From the NCBI GenBank assembly GCA_035556555.1, contig DATMES010000021.1, positions 60,622 to 124,621 of the forward strand: 64,000 bases of DNA, read 5' to 3'. The DNA is from Frankiaceae bacterium (GTDB taxonomy: Bacteria > Actinomycetota > Actinomycetes > BP-191). Under the pieces are notes generated by a model. That model was not told the DNA's origin. It saw only the letters and a list, made by a program, of their open reading frames with translations, and did not search any database. A program made the position numbers and the translations under genes. Below, one piece after another: positions 31,563-40,375 of the stretch (positions within the stretch are counted from its first letter, which is position 1; every line of letters starts with the position of its first letter).

Positions 31563-32497
31563 GACTGCGCCCTCGTCCCTGTGTCGCCACGGCGCGCGCG
31601 GCGGCGGCGTTCGGAGGGGAACAACGACGCGTCGAACGCCGCGCGCGGCCGCTGGCCACGGCGGGAGCGTTCGAGCATCGCGTGGACCACGAGCGCGTTG
31701 TGCAGCAGCTGGGCGAACTCGTCGGGCGCCGTGAGCAGCCAGCCGTGGCGGCCCTCGACGACCTCGGGCGTCATCTCGTTGGCGATCTCGGCGAACGCCC
31801 CCGGCGTGATGAGCCGGTCGCGGTCGCCCCACACGAACAGCACGGGCAGCCCGTCGTCGACCAGGAGCTGCGCGTCGTCGGCGAGGTCGGCGGAGAGCGC
31901 GACGTACGCCGACAGCGCCGACGTCAGGGGAGCGCGCGCGAGGTTGGGCACGAAGTCGCGGACGACCCCGCGCACGACGTCGAACGCGCCCCGCGGACCG
32001 GTGTCGAACATCGTCCGCGGGTCGGCCTCCCCGATCGCGCCAATCGCCCATTGCCACCAGGGCCGCGCGGTCATGCCGGTACGCCGCCCGGGCGCGCCGC
32101 CCACGCTGTTGACGAGCGTCAGCGAGCGCACGAGATCGGGCCGGCGCGTGGCGAGCCTGATGGCGACCCCGCCCCCGAGGGAGTGGCCCATGACGAACGC
32201 CGGCGACTCCAGTGCCAGCGCGTCGAGGAACGCCGCGACGCGGTCGGCGTACTCGTCGAGAGAGACGCGGCGCAGGGGCGGCGCCGTGGTGCCGCCGAAG
32301 CCCGGCAGCGCGGGCGCGATGACGCGGATGCCGGCCCGGCAGAGCGGCGTGACGGCGCGGGCGTAGACGCGCGGCGTCATCCCCCAGCCGTGCAGGAACA
32401 CCAGCGGCTCGCCCTCGCCGGCGTCGAACCAGCGCGTGCGCGCGCCGGCGACCGTCGTCGTGTGCCACTCCGTTCGCGGCACGGCGCGCAGACCCAC
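31559..32497 (-). CDS. Alpha/beta-fold hydrolase
   Basis: The 312-residue protein has the HGWG oxyanion strand (EPLVFLHGWG), the nucleophile elbow MGHSLGGG (Ser), an acid in VWGDRDRLITP (Asp) and a C-terminal His in EGRHGWLL. The substrate is unknown; it is coupled to glgX2 by ATGA. A GTG at 32497, exactly 7 nt after TAGCGT, is preferred to the GTG three codons upstream because it fits the leaderless layout repeated in this window. The GTG at 32506 would overlap the -10. The upstream divergent gene starts only 20 bp away. Confidence 0.8.
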   Translation of the reverse strand: MGLRAVPRTEWHTTTVAGARTRWFDAGEGEPLVFLHGWGMTPRVYARAVTPLCRAGIRVIAPALPGFGGTTAPPLRRVSLDEYADRVAAFLDALALESPAFVMGHSLGGGVAIRLATRRPDLVRSLTLVNSVGGAPGRRTGMTARPWWQWAIGAIGEADPRTMFDTGPRGAFDVVRGVVRDFVPNLARAPLTSALSAYVALSADLADDAQLLVDDGLPVLFVWGDRDRLITPGAFAEIANEMTPEVVEGRHGWLLTAPDEFAQLLHNALVVHAMLERSRRGQRPRAAFDASLFPSERRRRARRGDTGTRAQS

Positions 32498-32510
32498 GTG
32501 TGCCACGCTA
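32498..32510 (-). promoter_or_regulatory. Leaderless promoter of the alpha/beta hydrolase-glgX2 pair
   Basis: Minus-strand TAGCGT (32510-32505), 7 nt, then GTG at 32497. No Shine-Dalgarno. This decides the start between two in-frame GTG codons. Confidence 0.55.
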
Positions 32511-32517
32511 TCGGCTC

Positions 32518-32895
32518 ATGCCCGTCGTCGTGACCGCCGCAGAGACTCCGCTGGGCCGCCTCGTCGTCGCGCGGCTGCGCGCGGAGGGCGCGGAGGTACG
32601 CGCCGTGGTCGACAAGCCGGCCGGCGACCTCGGCGTCCCGACCGCGCTCGCCGACTGGGGCGACGCCGAACGCCTCGGCGCCGTACTCGAGGAGGCGCAC
32701 ACCGTCATCCACCTCGCGGGGCGCAAGCGGGTCGCCGACCTGCTCGCCGCGGCAGAGGACAGCGGCCTCGTCCGCATCGTCTCGACGGTGCCGCTGGAGG
32801 CGCCGTACGAGGTGATCGTCGTCCCCGTCCCGCGCTTCAAGCGGGACCTCGCAGCCATCGCCGACGCCCTCGTCGAAGCCGACCGCAGACACTGA
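32518..32895 (+). CDS. Short Rossmann-like protein (truncated NAD(P)-binding type)
   Basis: The 125-residue protein starts VVVTAAETPLGRLVVARLRA, a beta-alpha unit like NmrA/SDR proteins, but the usual G-x-x-G-x-x-G is replaced by A-A-E-T-P-L-G. It continues to the HLAGRKRVADLL strand-helix and stops well short of a full SDR. It lacks a catalytic Tyr-x3-Lys. It may be a degenerate sugar epimerase-like or regulatory protein. It is divergent from the hydrolase and 15 nt upstream of the enoyl-CoA hydratase. No function is assigned. Confidence 0.6.
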   Translation: MPVVVTAAETPLGRLVVARLRAEGAEVRAVVDKPAGDLGVPTALADWGDAERLGAVLEEAHTVIHLAGRKRVADLLAAAEDSGLVRIVSTVPLEAPYEVIVVPVPRFKRDLAAIADALVEADRRH

Positions 32896-32897
32896 AC

Positions 32898-32910
32898 TAG
32901 GCTGCGCCGC
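32898..32910 (+). promoter_or_regulatory. Leaderless promoter of the enoyl-CoA hydratase gene
   Basis: TAGGCT (32898-32903), 7 nt, ATG at 32911, no Shine-Dalgarno. Confidence 0.55.
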
Positions 32911-33687
<777 letters not shown>

Positions 33688-33691
33688 CGCG

Positions 33692-34588
33692 ATGGACGCC
33701 AAGACAGCCAACGTCGTCTACCACGACTACGAGGCCGAGCAGTACGACGACAAGTGGTCGATCTCGTACGACGAGCGGTGCGTCGACTACGCCCGCGGCC
33801 GCTTCGCGCGGATGGCGGGGACCGACGGCTGGCCGTACGCCAAGGTCCTCGAAGTCGGCTGCGGCACGGGCTTCTTCACGCTCAACCTGATGCTCGCCGG
33901 CGTCATCGGCGAGGCGCACGTCACCGACATCTCGTCCGGCATGGTCGGCGTCGCGGAGCGCAACGCGAAGGAGCTGGGGCTCACCGTCCACGGCAAGGTG
34001 GCGGACGCGGAGACGCTGCCGTACGACGACGGCACGTTCGACCTCGTCGTCGGGCACGCCGTCCTCCACCACATCCCCGACGTCGAGCTGGCGCTGCGCG
34101 AGGTCGTGCGGGTGCTGAAGCCGGGCGGGCGGTTCGTGTTCGCGGGGGAGCCGACGACGTACGGCGACCTCGTCGCGCGGAAGCTGTCGCACGCGGCCTG
34201 GATCGCGGCCACGCGGCTGAGCCACCTGCCTGTCGTCCGGAACGGCTGGAGCAGGCCGAAGGACGAGCTCGAGGCCTCGTCCGACGCGGCCGCGCTGGAG
34301 TCGCAGGTCGACCTGCACACGTTCCACCCGGCCGACCTCGCGCGGCTCGCGGTGGCGGCCGGCGCGTGCGACGTACGCAGCGACGCCGAGGAGCTGACCG
34401 CCGCGTGGGCGGGGTGGCCGATCCGTACCGTCGAGTACGCCGTCAACCCCGACCGGCTGGGCACGCGCTGGAAGTTCTTCGCCTACGACACGTGGCGGCG
34501 GCTGACCTGGCTCGACGAGACGCTGCTGCGCCGCGTCGTGCCGAAGGCGTTCTTCTACAACGCGCTCGTCACGGGGACGAAGCCGTAG
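33692..34588 (+). CDS. Class I SAM-dependent methyltransferase
   Basis: The 298-residue protein has the SAM motif I VLEVGCGTGFFTLNL (about 50-64), an acidic motif II (TDISSGM), and a motif around LPYDDGTFDLVVGHAVLHHI. The C-terminal half (from about 150) is helical and lacks a family signature that I recognise. It may methylate a lipid or quinone-like substrate, but this is not supported by anything more than the fold. It follows the enoyl-CoA hydratase by 4 nt and is probably cotranscribed with it. Confidence 0.85.
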   Translation: MDAKTANVVYHDYEAEQYDDKWSISYDERCVDYARGRFARMAGTDGWPYAKVLEVGCGTGFFTLNLMLAGVIGEAHVTDISSGMVGVAERNAKELGLTVHGKVADAETLPYDDGTFDLVVGHAVLHHIPDVELALREVVRVLKPGGRFVFAGEPTTYGDLVARKLSHAAWIAATRLSHLPVVRNGWSRPKDELEASSDAAALESQVDLHTFHPADLARLAVAAGACDVRSDAEELTAAWAGWPIRTVEYAVNPDRLGTRWKFFAYDTWRRLTWLDETLLRRVVPKAFFYNALVTGTKP

Positions 34589-34623
34589 CGAACCGAGGCG
34601 GCGCAAACCGGCTCTTCACCCCC

Positions 34624-35718
34624 ATGCGCAGCCTTCCGCTCCTCACGTCCGCCCTGGCCGTTCTTGTCGCCACCCTGCCCGCGGCGGCCGACGCCACGCC
34701 GGTCGTCCGCGGTCGCCGCGAGGTCGTCATCCGGGGCTCGGTCTCGCAGCCCGACGTCGCGGGCTGCGGCAGCCGCGCCAGCACCGGCTGCGACGAGCAC
34801 GCGTTCGCGGTGGACGCCAAGGCAGGGGCGTGGGTCACGGTCCGCGTCGAGCAGTGGATGTCGGGGTCGCGGCTGCTCGTGCGCTCCGCCGACGGGCGGA
34901 GCGTGTCCGAGAGCGGCGACTCGTTCACGCGGGTGGACGGCCATGCGCAGCAGCCGGCCGACGACGGCAGCGTGACGTTCCGCCAGCCGTCGTCCGGTGT
35001 CGTGCGTTACGTCCTCGGCGTCTCCAGCCCTGGGTTCGCGACCGAGGAGTGGTCGTACCGCGCGCGCATCCGCCTCGGCGGCGCCGGCTGGGACCGCGAG
35101 GAGGACTGCTCACAGTTCGAGCCCGAGGTGGTACCTCCGGTGCCCGCCGACCTCACGAAGCCGTTGAAGCTCGGGGTCACGATCGTCACGACACCCGACC
35201 TGCTGCCCCAGGTGCGCAGGGAGAGCGCCGTCATCGTCGACGACTTCCGCGCGCTGAACATCGGGGTGCGCCTGCGGTACGTCGCCGTGAACCTGCCCGA
35301 GGACGGTGACCGCGACGGCCTGCTCGCGGCTGCGAAGAAGCGGTTCGGCGGCGAACGCCCGGCCGGCGCGGACGTCGTCTACGTCGCCTCCGACTACTTC
35401 GCCGGCGGGTACGCCGACTGCCTCGGTGGCGTGCGGTACCCGGAGCGGGCGTTCGCGATCGGACAGGTCAACTACACCGCGCAGGGCGTGTCCGTGCCCG
35501 GCAACGGCGGCGTACGGATGGGGCACATCGCCGCGCACGAGATCGGCCACCTGCTCGGCGCGCACCACGAGCACTCCAACTGCGCGGAGGCGGCGCCCGC
35601 CGCCGACCCCGGGCCCTGCACGGTCATGAGCCCCGCGGGGCTGACAGGAAGCGGCGAGTGGTCGGCGCTGGAGGCGGCGTTCGTCCGTCACCACGTGGAG
35701 CGGTACGCGCGCGGGTAG
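34624..35718 (+). CDS. Secreted metzincin-type zinc metalloprotease
   Basis: The 364-residue protein has a signal peptide (about 1-23, LAVLVATLPAAADA), an N-terminal beta domain with a Cys pair (VAGCGSRASTGCDEH), and a C-terminal protease domain. The zinc motif HEIGHLLGAHH spans 305-315 (His305, Glu306, His309, His315) and is followed by the Met-turn CTVMSPAG. This is the HExxHxxGxxH metzincin pattern, so it should cleave proteins or peptides outside the cell. Start at ATG 34624; no clear Shine-Dalgarno. The reprolysin-like subgroup is a guess. Confidence 0.82.
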   Translation: MRSLPLLTSALAVLVATLPAAADATPVVRGRREVVIRGSVSQPDVAGCGSRASTGCDEHAFAVDAKAGAWVTVRVEQWMSGSRLLVRSADGRSVSESGDSFTRVDGHAQQPADDGSVTFRQPSSGVVRYVLGVSSPGFATEEWSYRARIRLGGAGWDREEDCSQFEPEVVPPVPADLTKPLKLGVTIVTTPDLLPQVRRESAVIVDDFRALNIGVRLRYVAVNLPEDGDRDGLLAAAKKRFGGERPAGADVVYVASDYFAGGYADCLGGVRYPERAFAIGQVNYTAQGVSVPGNGGVRMGHIAAHEIGHLLGAHHEHSNCAEAAPAADPGPCTVMSPAGLTGSGEWSALEAAFVRHHVERYARG

Positions 35719-35723
35719 TCGGC

Positions 35724-35736
35724 TAGCGTTCTTTGC
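35724..35736 (+). promoter_or_regulatory. Leaderless promoter of the acyltransferase upstream ORF
   Basis: TAGCGT (35724-35729), 7 nt, GTG at 35737. This matches the glgP upstream-ORF promoter in layout. Confidence 0.55.
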
Positions 35737-35796
35737 GTGAGCTCACCCCACGACGCCGCTCCCTCCGCTCGCGCCGCCGCGGGGGCCCTGAGATGA
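35737..35796 (+). CDS. 19-codon leaderless upstream ORF coupled to the acyltransferase (copy 2)
   Basis: GTG...TGA encodes VSSPHDAAPSARAAAGALR. TGA overlaps the ATG of the next gene (ATGA). It is 52/60 identical at the base level to 25713-25772, including the ccccacgacgccgct and gctcgcgccgccgcggggg blocks. A four-base CCCC/GGGG pairing and weaker interior pairs could fold it, but the stem is imperfect. Function is unknown; the repeated promoter-ORF-ATGA arrangement is the reason to annotate it. Confidence 0.55.
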   Translation: MSSPHDAAPSARAAAGALR

Positions 35797-36509
35797 GCCG
35801 AGACCCCCGCCAGGCGCGGTACCTGACGTGGGCGAGCCTGCGCTGGGTCGTACGCCACCGGGCATGGACGCCGTGGTACCTCGTCCGCTACTGGCGCTTC
35901 TTCACCTGGCGGCTGCGCAACAGGCACGTCGTCACCGAGGGGTTCGTCTTCTTCGGCAAGAACGTCGAGCTGTACGCGCGCAAGGGGTTCGGGCGGCTCG
36001 TCGTCGGCAGGTGGGTGCACATCGGCAACGGCAACGCGATCCGCTGCCACGAGGGCAACCTCCGCATCGGCGACAAGTGCGTGTTCGGCAAGGACAACAC
36101 CGTCAACTGCTACCTCGACATCGAGTTCGGCGAGGCGGCGCTGGCGGCCGACTGGGTCTACATCTGCGACTTCGACCACGTGTTCGACGACGTCAACGTC
36201 CCCATCAAGGACCAGGGCATCGTGAAGTCGCCGGTACGCATCGGCCGCGACGTGTGGATCGGCGAGAAGGCGACGATCCTGCGTGGCGTCCACGTCGGGC
36301 ACGGCTCGGTGATCGCGAGCCACTGCCTCGTCAACAAGGACGTCCCGCCGTACTCCGTGGCCGTCGGCGTGCCCGCGCGCGTCGTACGGAACCGGATGGA
36401 CGACTACGTCGCCGCGGCCGAGAAGCGGCAGGCGCACGCGGACATCGCGCGCAAGGTCGCCGAGGCCGCCGGCGAGGTCGCCGCCGCGAAGGCGCGCCCC
36501 CGCCGCTGA
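35793..36509 (+). CDS. Hexapeptide-repeat (left-handed beta-helix) acyltransferase
   Basis: The 238-residue protein has an N-terminal aromatic helical region (about 10-45, WYLVRYWRFFTW), then a left-handed beta-helix from about 65 with hexapeptide turns (IGNGNAIRCHEGNLRIGDKC, then IGRDVWIGEKATILRGVHVG). The family's VPARVVR ending is present at about 195-201. It likely transfers an acetyl or acyl group to a sugar or glycolipid, with the N-terminus possibly membrane associated. Translation starts from ATGA after the upstream ORF. The C-terminus is Ala/Lys/Arg-rich. Confidence 0.85.
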   Translation: MSRDPRQARYLTWASLRWVVRHRAWTPWYLVRYWRFFTWRLRNRHVVTEGFVFFGKNVELYARKGFGRLVVGRWVHIGNGNAIRCHEGNLRIGDKCVFGKDNTVNCYLDIEFGEAALAADWVYICDFDHVFDDVNVPIKDQGIVKSPVRIGRDVWIGEKATILRGVHVGHGSVIASHCLVNKDVPPYSVAVGVPARVVRNRMDDYVAAAEKRQAHADIARKVAEAAGEVAAAKARPRR

Positions 36510-36567
36510 ACGCGCTACCCTCCCGCTCCGCGACTGCCCCTGCCTGTCGCGAGAAGGAGACCCTGCC

Positions 36568-37095
36568 ATGTGGCGTACGTCCCTCGCCGCGCTCCTCGCG
36601 CTGCCCCTCACCGCCGCCCTCGCCGGCCCCGCCGCCGCGGACACGCTGCCGTCGTGCGACGCCGGCGTCCCCGTCCAGGTCGCCGGCGTGACCGTCACCG
36701 TCGTGACCCAGGGGGACCGGCTGCTCGTGTGCCTCGACGAGCGCGGCCTCGGCGGGCTCGTCGTGTCGGCGAGCAACGAGAGCAGCGGCACCGCCCTGCC
36801 GGCGGTCAGCCGCGCGCCCGGCGCCTGCGCGGACCCGCTCGTCGCGACGACGGAGCCGGTCGAGGTGTCGGTCGCGGTCACCGGCACCAGCGTCTGCGTC
36901 GGCCTCAACGGCATCGCGACGACGGTGACGTTCGCCGGGCCCGGCTACGACCCGGACCTCCAGGTGTGGCGGACGGGCACCGGCGGGTGGATCGACCAGG
37001 CGTTCTGCGCCCGCGAGTTCGTGGCGTGGCACCTGCGCGAGCCGGAGTACGACGCCTGGGTCGAGTGCGTCATGTACCCGCGCCGCGTGCTGTGA
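36568..37095 (+). CDS. Secreted six-cysteine protein, family A copy 1
   Basis: The 175-residue protein has a signal peptide (about 1-24, ends GPAAA) and six cysteines in the mature part. It shares the core SVAVTGxxVCVxLNGIATTV, the GYDPDxQVW string and a QAFC/VAFC ending with the next gene. A TACCCT -10-like hexamer lies at 36516-36521 and GAAGGAG precedes the ATG. It has no recognised domain. Three disulfides and small size suggest an extracellular stable domain. Confidence 0.75.
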   Translation: MWRTSLAALLALPLTAALAGPAAADTLPSCDAGVPVQVAGVTVTVVTQGDRLLVCLDERGLGGLVVSASNESSGTALPAVSRAPGACADPLVATTEPVEVSVAVTGTSVCVGLNGIATTVTFAGPGYDPDLQVWRTGTGGWIDQAFCAREFVAWHLREPEYDAWVECVMYPRRVL

Positions 37096-37209
37096 CCAGA
37101 GGCTACTCGCGGGTAACTTCGCGGTAACCCTTTCCCAAACCGGGCGGAACCGGTACTTTTCCCTCCGCACGGGAGCACCCAGACCTCCCGGCCCAAGGGG
37201 TGGACCACC

Positions 37210-37749
37210 ATGTTCGGTACGCCGTTCCGGCGTTCTGCCGTGCTGCTCGCCGCGCTGCCGATGGCGCTCGCGACCGCACCCGCCGCGTCCGCGGAGGACG
37301 CTCCGTTCTGCCGCACCGCGCTCGTCACCACGACGACGGGCCTGCAGGTCGCGTACGGCGTCTCCGGCAGCCGGCTCAACGTCTGCGTCGTCGACGCCAC
37401 CGCCGGCGGCCTCCTCGTCTCGGTCAACACCGCCGCGCGGCAGATCACGCCGCCCACGGTCTCGCGCACGACCGGCCTCTGCCCGTCGGCGGCCGTCACG
37501 GTGACCTACCCCGTCGAGGCGTCGGTCGCGGTCACGGGCGGCGGCGTCTGCGTCAGCCTCAACGGCATCGCGACGACGGTGACGTTCGGCGACCTCGGCT
37601 ACGACCCCGACCCGCAGGTCTGGCGTGCCGGCAACGGCGGGCTCATCGACGTCGCCTTCTGCCTCGAGGAGTACGTCGAGTACCAGACGCAGCCGTGGGC
37701 GCCGGACCGCTGGACGCCCTGCGGCTACACCCCCGCCCGCATCCTCTGA
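37210..37749 (+). CDS. Secreted six-cysteine protein, family A copy 2
   Basis: The 179-residue protein has a signal peptide (about 1-28, ends APAASA) and six cysteines at positions equivalent to copy 1. The shared region runs VSLNGIATTVTFxxxGYDPD. AAGGGG at about -10 precedes the ATG. It is a tandem duplicate of 36568-37095 that has drifted in the N-terminal half. Function is unknown. Confidence 0.75.
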   Translation: MFGTPFRRSAVLLAALPMALATAPAASAEDAPFCRTALVTTTTGLQVAYGVSGSRLNVCVVDATAGGLLVSVNTAARQITPPTVSRTTGLCPSAAVTVTYPVEASVAVTGGGVCVSLNGIATTVTFGDLGYDPDPQVWRAGNGGLIDVAFCLEEYVEYQTQPWAPDRWTPCGYTPARIL

Positions 37750-37838
37750 CCTCGCCCGGGGCTCCCCTGCGCCCCACGCGGCCGCCGCGCTCACGAGGCA
37801 CGCGCGCCGTTCCCCTCACCCCCCAGAAAGGGCACCGC

Positions 37839-38429
37839 ATGTCCCTGCTCCGCCGCACCCTCGCGGGTGCGTCCGTCCTCGCGGCGCTCGCCGGCGGCCT
37901 CGCCGCCGCGCCGGCGACCGCCGAGTCGTCCGGCACCTGCGCGCACACGACGTCGACCCGCCTGTTCACCGCGCAGAACGGCGAGTTCAAGCTCTGGGTC
38001 GAGAAGACCACGCCGCAGACCTACGGCGCCGACGAGTACCACGTCTGCTGGAAGACCGCGACCCTCGCCGGCGGCGACTTCGTCATCCGCTCGGCGTTCC
38101 GCGGCGACCCGGCCCCGACGTTCGACTACGTCCTCAACGACGCCAACTGCCCTGACTTCTTCACCCTCCAGGACCCGATCCAGCTCGTCACCGAGCTCAG
38201 CGCGTCGAACCCGTACGACTTCTGCGTCGGCGTCGACAACAACCGCGCGGTGCGCATCCAGCTCGGCATCCCGACGGTGTACACGCCGTTCACCGAGCTC
38301 TGGATCGACAACGGCACGTCGCTCACCAGCTACTTCTGCAACACCAGCGCCGTCGTCAACGAGCTCTACTACCGGTGCGGCTCGTACTACGACGGCGTCA
38401 ACGTCCTCGCCCCCCGTCCCCCTCGCTAA
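37839..38429 (+). CDS. Secreted six-cysteine protein, family B copy 1
   Basis: The 196-residue protein has a signal peptide (MSLLRRTLAG start, cleavage near 28 after APATA) and six mature cysteines. It shares with the next gene the strings TSTRL, DEYHxC, NCPDFFT and LVTEL. AGAAAGGG lies about 6 nt before the ATG. No domain is recognised. The chain ends PRPPR. Confidence 0.75.
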   Translation: MSLLRRTLAGASVLAALAGGLAAAPATAESSGTCAHTTSTRLFTAQNGEFKLWVEKTTPQTYGADEYHVCWKTATLAGGDFVIRSAFRGDPAPTFDYVLNDANCPDFFTLQDPIQLVTELSASNPYDFCVGVDNNRAVRIQLGIPTVYTPFTELWIDNGTSLTSYFCNTSAVVNELYYRCGSYYDGVNVLAPRPPR

Positions 38430-38444
38430 AGGAAGCCCCTACCC

Positions 38445-39005
38445 ATGTCGTTCCTTCGTCGCGCCCTCGCGGGCGTTTCCGCCACCACGCTGCTCGCCGG
38501 CGCCCTGATCGCCGGCACGGTCGCGCCCGCCGCGGCCGAGCCCTCGACGTTCTGCCCGCAGGCGACCTCGACCCGTCTCCTCACCGCCAACGAGGGCGAC
38601 TACAAGCTGTGGATCTTCAAGAACGTCACGACCTACGGTGACGAGTACCACATCTGCTACGGCGCCTCGAACCTCGGCCGCGGCGACATCGTCATCCGCG
38701 CCGGTGTCGGCGGCACGCTCGTCCCGACGGTCGGCTGGACGCTCACCGACCCGAACTGCCCGGACTTCTTCACGGTCCAGGACCCGGTCGAGCTCGTGAC
38801 GGAGCTCGGGTGGGGCAGCCTCACGTCGATCTGCTTCGGCGTGACCGACGGCTCCGCGGTGCGCCTGACCGTCGGCCTCCCGGACCCCCGCTTCAGCCCG
38901 CGCGCGGAGCTGTGGGTCGAGCGCTACTCGTACCTCGGCTCGACGTACTGCAGCCTGGTCAACGACACGCAGTGCTACTACTCGAACGACGTCCGCGTCG
39001 TCTGA
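38445..39005 (+). CDS. Secreted six-cysteine protein, family B copy 2
   Basis: The 186-residue protein has a signal peptide (MSFLRRALAG start, cleavage near 31 after APAAA) and six mature cysteines. NCPDFFTVQDPVELVTELG parallels NCPDFFTLQDPIQLVTELS in copy 1. AAAGGAAG lies upstream of the ATG. Families A and B differ in sequence but have the same count of six cysteines and the same size range. Function unknown. Confidence 0.75.
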   Translation: MSFLRRALAGVSATTLLAGALIAGTVAPAAAEPSTFCPQATSTRLLTANEGDYKLWIFKNVTTYGDEYHICYGASNLGRGDIVIRAGVGGTLVPTVGWTLTDPNCPDFFTVQDPVELVTELGWGSLTSICFGVTDGSAVRLTVGLPDPRFSPRAELWVERYSYLGSTYCSLVNDTQCYYSNDVRVV

Positions 39006-39039
39006 GCAAGCCCGTCCCCGCGACCCCGGTGCCCGTACG

Positions 39040-40317
39040 TCAGGCGCCGGGGTCGCCGGTCTCCAGGAGCCTGCTGCGCTCGTACAGCACGCGCAGCGGC
39101 ACCTTGGCCTCGGCGACGAAACCCGCCTGCAGCGCCCGCTCCTCGCGGACGGCGCGCTCGTACGTCCCCGCGGTCCGGTCGGCGATGGCGTCCCACGTGT
39201 AGTCGCGGGCGAGCAGCTCGCGCGCGTCGCGGACCAGGCGCTGCGAGAGCACCTGGTCGCCGAGCAGCCGCGTGACGGTGTCGGCGAGGGCGGCGGGGTT
39301 GCCGGGCGGGAACCGCAGCCCCGTCACGCCCGGCGCCACGAACTCCCGCAGCCCGCCCGTGTCGGCCACGACGAGCGGCGTGCCGGCCGCCGCGCACTCG
39401 AGCGCGACCATGCCGAACGGCTCGTACAGCGAGGGCACCAGCGCGCAGTCGGCCGCCGCGGCGAGCACCGCGAGGTCGTCGGGGGAGAGGAAGCCGAGGA
39501 AGTCCACCGCGCGGCCGACGCGCAGCGTCCGCGCCATCGCGCGCAGCTCCTCCTCGTGCGTGCCGACGCCGGCGATGACGAGGCGTACGCCCTGGTGTCT
39601 GCGGCGCAGCCGGGGCAGCGCCTGGAGGACGGTCTGGACGCCCTTCTCGTACTCCAGCCGGCCGGCGTAGAGGAGCAGGGGCGCGCCGCCGGGGGCGAGC
39701 TCGCGTCGTAGCTCCGTCACCGCGGCCGCGTCGGCGTGCCAGTGCGCGAGGTCGATGCCGTTGGGCACGACGTCGACCTTGTCGGGCGGCAGCGCGAACA
39801 GGCGCACGACCTCGTCGCGCATGTACGCGCTGCACGCGACCACCCGTCGCGCCTCGTACGTGAGCCACCACTCGACGGAGTGGATCGCGCGGTTGACCGG
39901 CCCCGGCAGCCAGCCCTGGTGCCGGCCCGCCTCGGTGGCGTGCACGGTCGCGACGAGCGGCACGCCGGTCTGGTCCTTGAGCGTCTTCGCGGCGTGCGCG
40001 ACGAGCCAGTCGTGCGCGTGCACGACGTCGGGGTCGAAGCCGTCGAGCACGCGCAGCGCCGCCCGGGTGAGCGAGTGGTTGAACGCCATCACCCACGCCA
40101 GCAGCTCCTCGAACGGCACCAGCGGCGGGTCCTCCGTCACGCGCACGATGCGTACGCCCTCGACGACGGCGTCGGCCGGCGCGTCGGGATGGTCGCGGGT
40201 GACGACCACCACGTCATGGCCCTGCCTGACCAGGGACGTCGCCAGCGCATGGACATGACGGCCCAGCCCGCCGACCACCCGCGGCGGGTACTCCCAGGAC
40301 AGCATGAGGACGTTCAT
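39040..40317 (-). CDS. Glycosyltransferase family 4, Rv3032-like alpha-glucan synthase
   Basis: The 425-residue protein opens with MNVLMLSWEYPPRVVGGLGR and has DVVHAHDWLVAHAAKTLK, TVHATEAGRHQGW and NGIDLAHW; the C-terminal half has PSLYEPFGMVALECAAAGTP with the E-x7-E donor-site pair. These strings closely resemble Rv3032, which makes the alpha-1,4 chains of mycobacterial polymethylated glucan (MGLP) and also contributes to glycogen. Start at ATG 40317. It is near GH57 and a methyltransferase that match Rv3031 and Rv3030. A glycogen synthase role is an inference from similarity. Confidence 0.88.
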   Translation of the reverse strand: MNVLMLSWEYPPRVVGGLGRHVHALATSLVRQGHDVVVVTRDHPDAPADAVVEGVRIVRVTEDPPLVPFEELLAWVMAFNHSLTRAALRVLDGFDPDVVHAHDWLVAHAAKTLKDQTGVPLVATVHATEAGRHQGWLPGPVNRAIHSVEWWLTYEARRVVACSAYMRDEVVRLFALPPDKVDVVPNGIDLAHWHADAAAVTELRRELAPGGAPLLLYAGRLEYEKGVQTVLQALPRLRRRHQGVRLVIAGVGTHEEELRAMARTLRVGRAVDFLGFLSPDDLAVLAAAADCALVPSLYEPFGMVALECAAAGTPLVVADTGGLREFVAPGVTGLRFPPGNPAALADTVTRLLGDQVLSQRLVRDARELLARDYTWDAIADRTAGTYERAVREERALQAGFVAEAKVPLRVLYERSRLLETGDPGA

Positions 40318-40375
40318 CGGTAACGAATCGTCGCAGGTGCCTGCATGACGGGCCGAACCGGGGAACCATAGGTGC

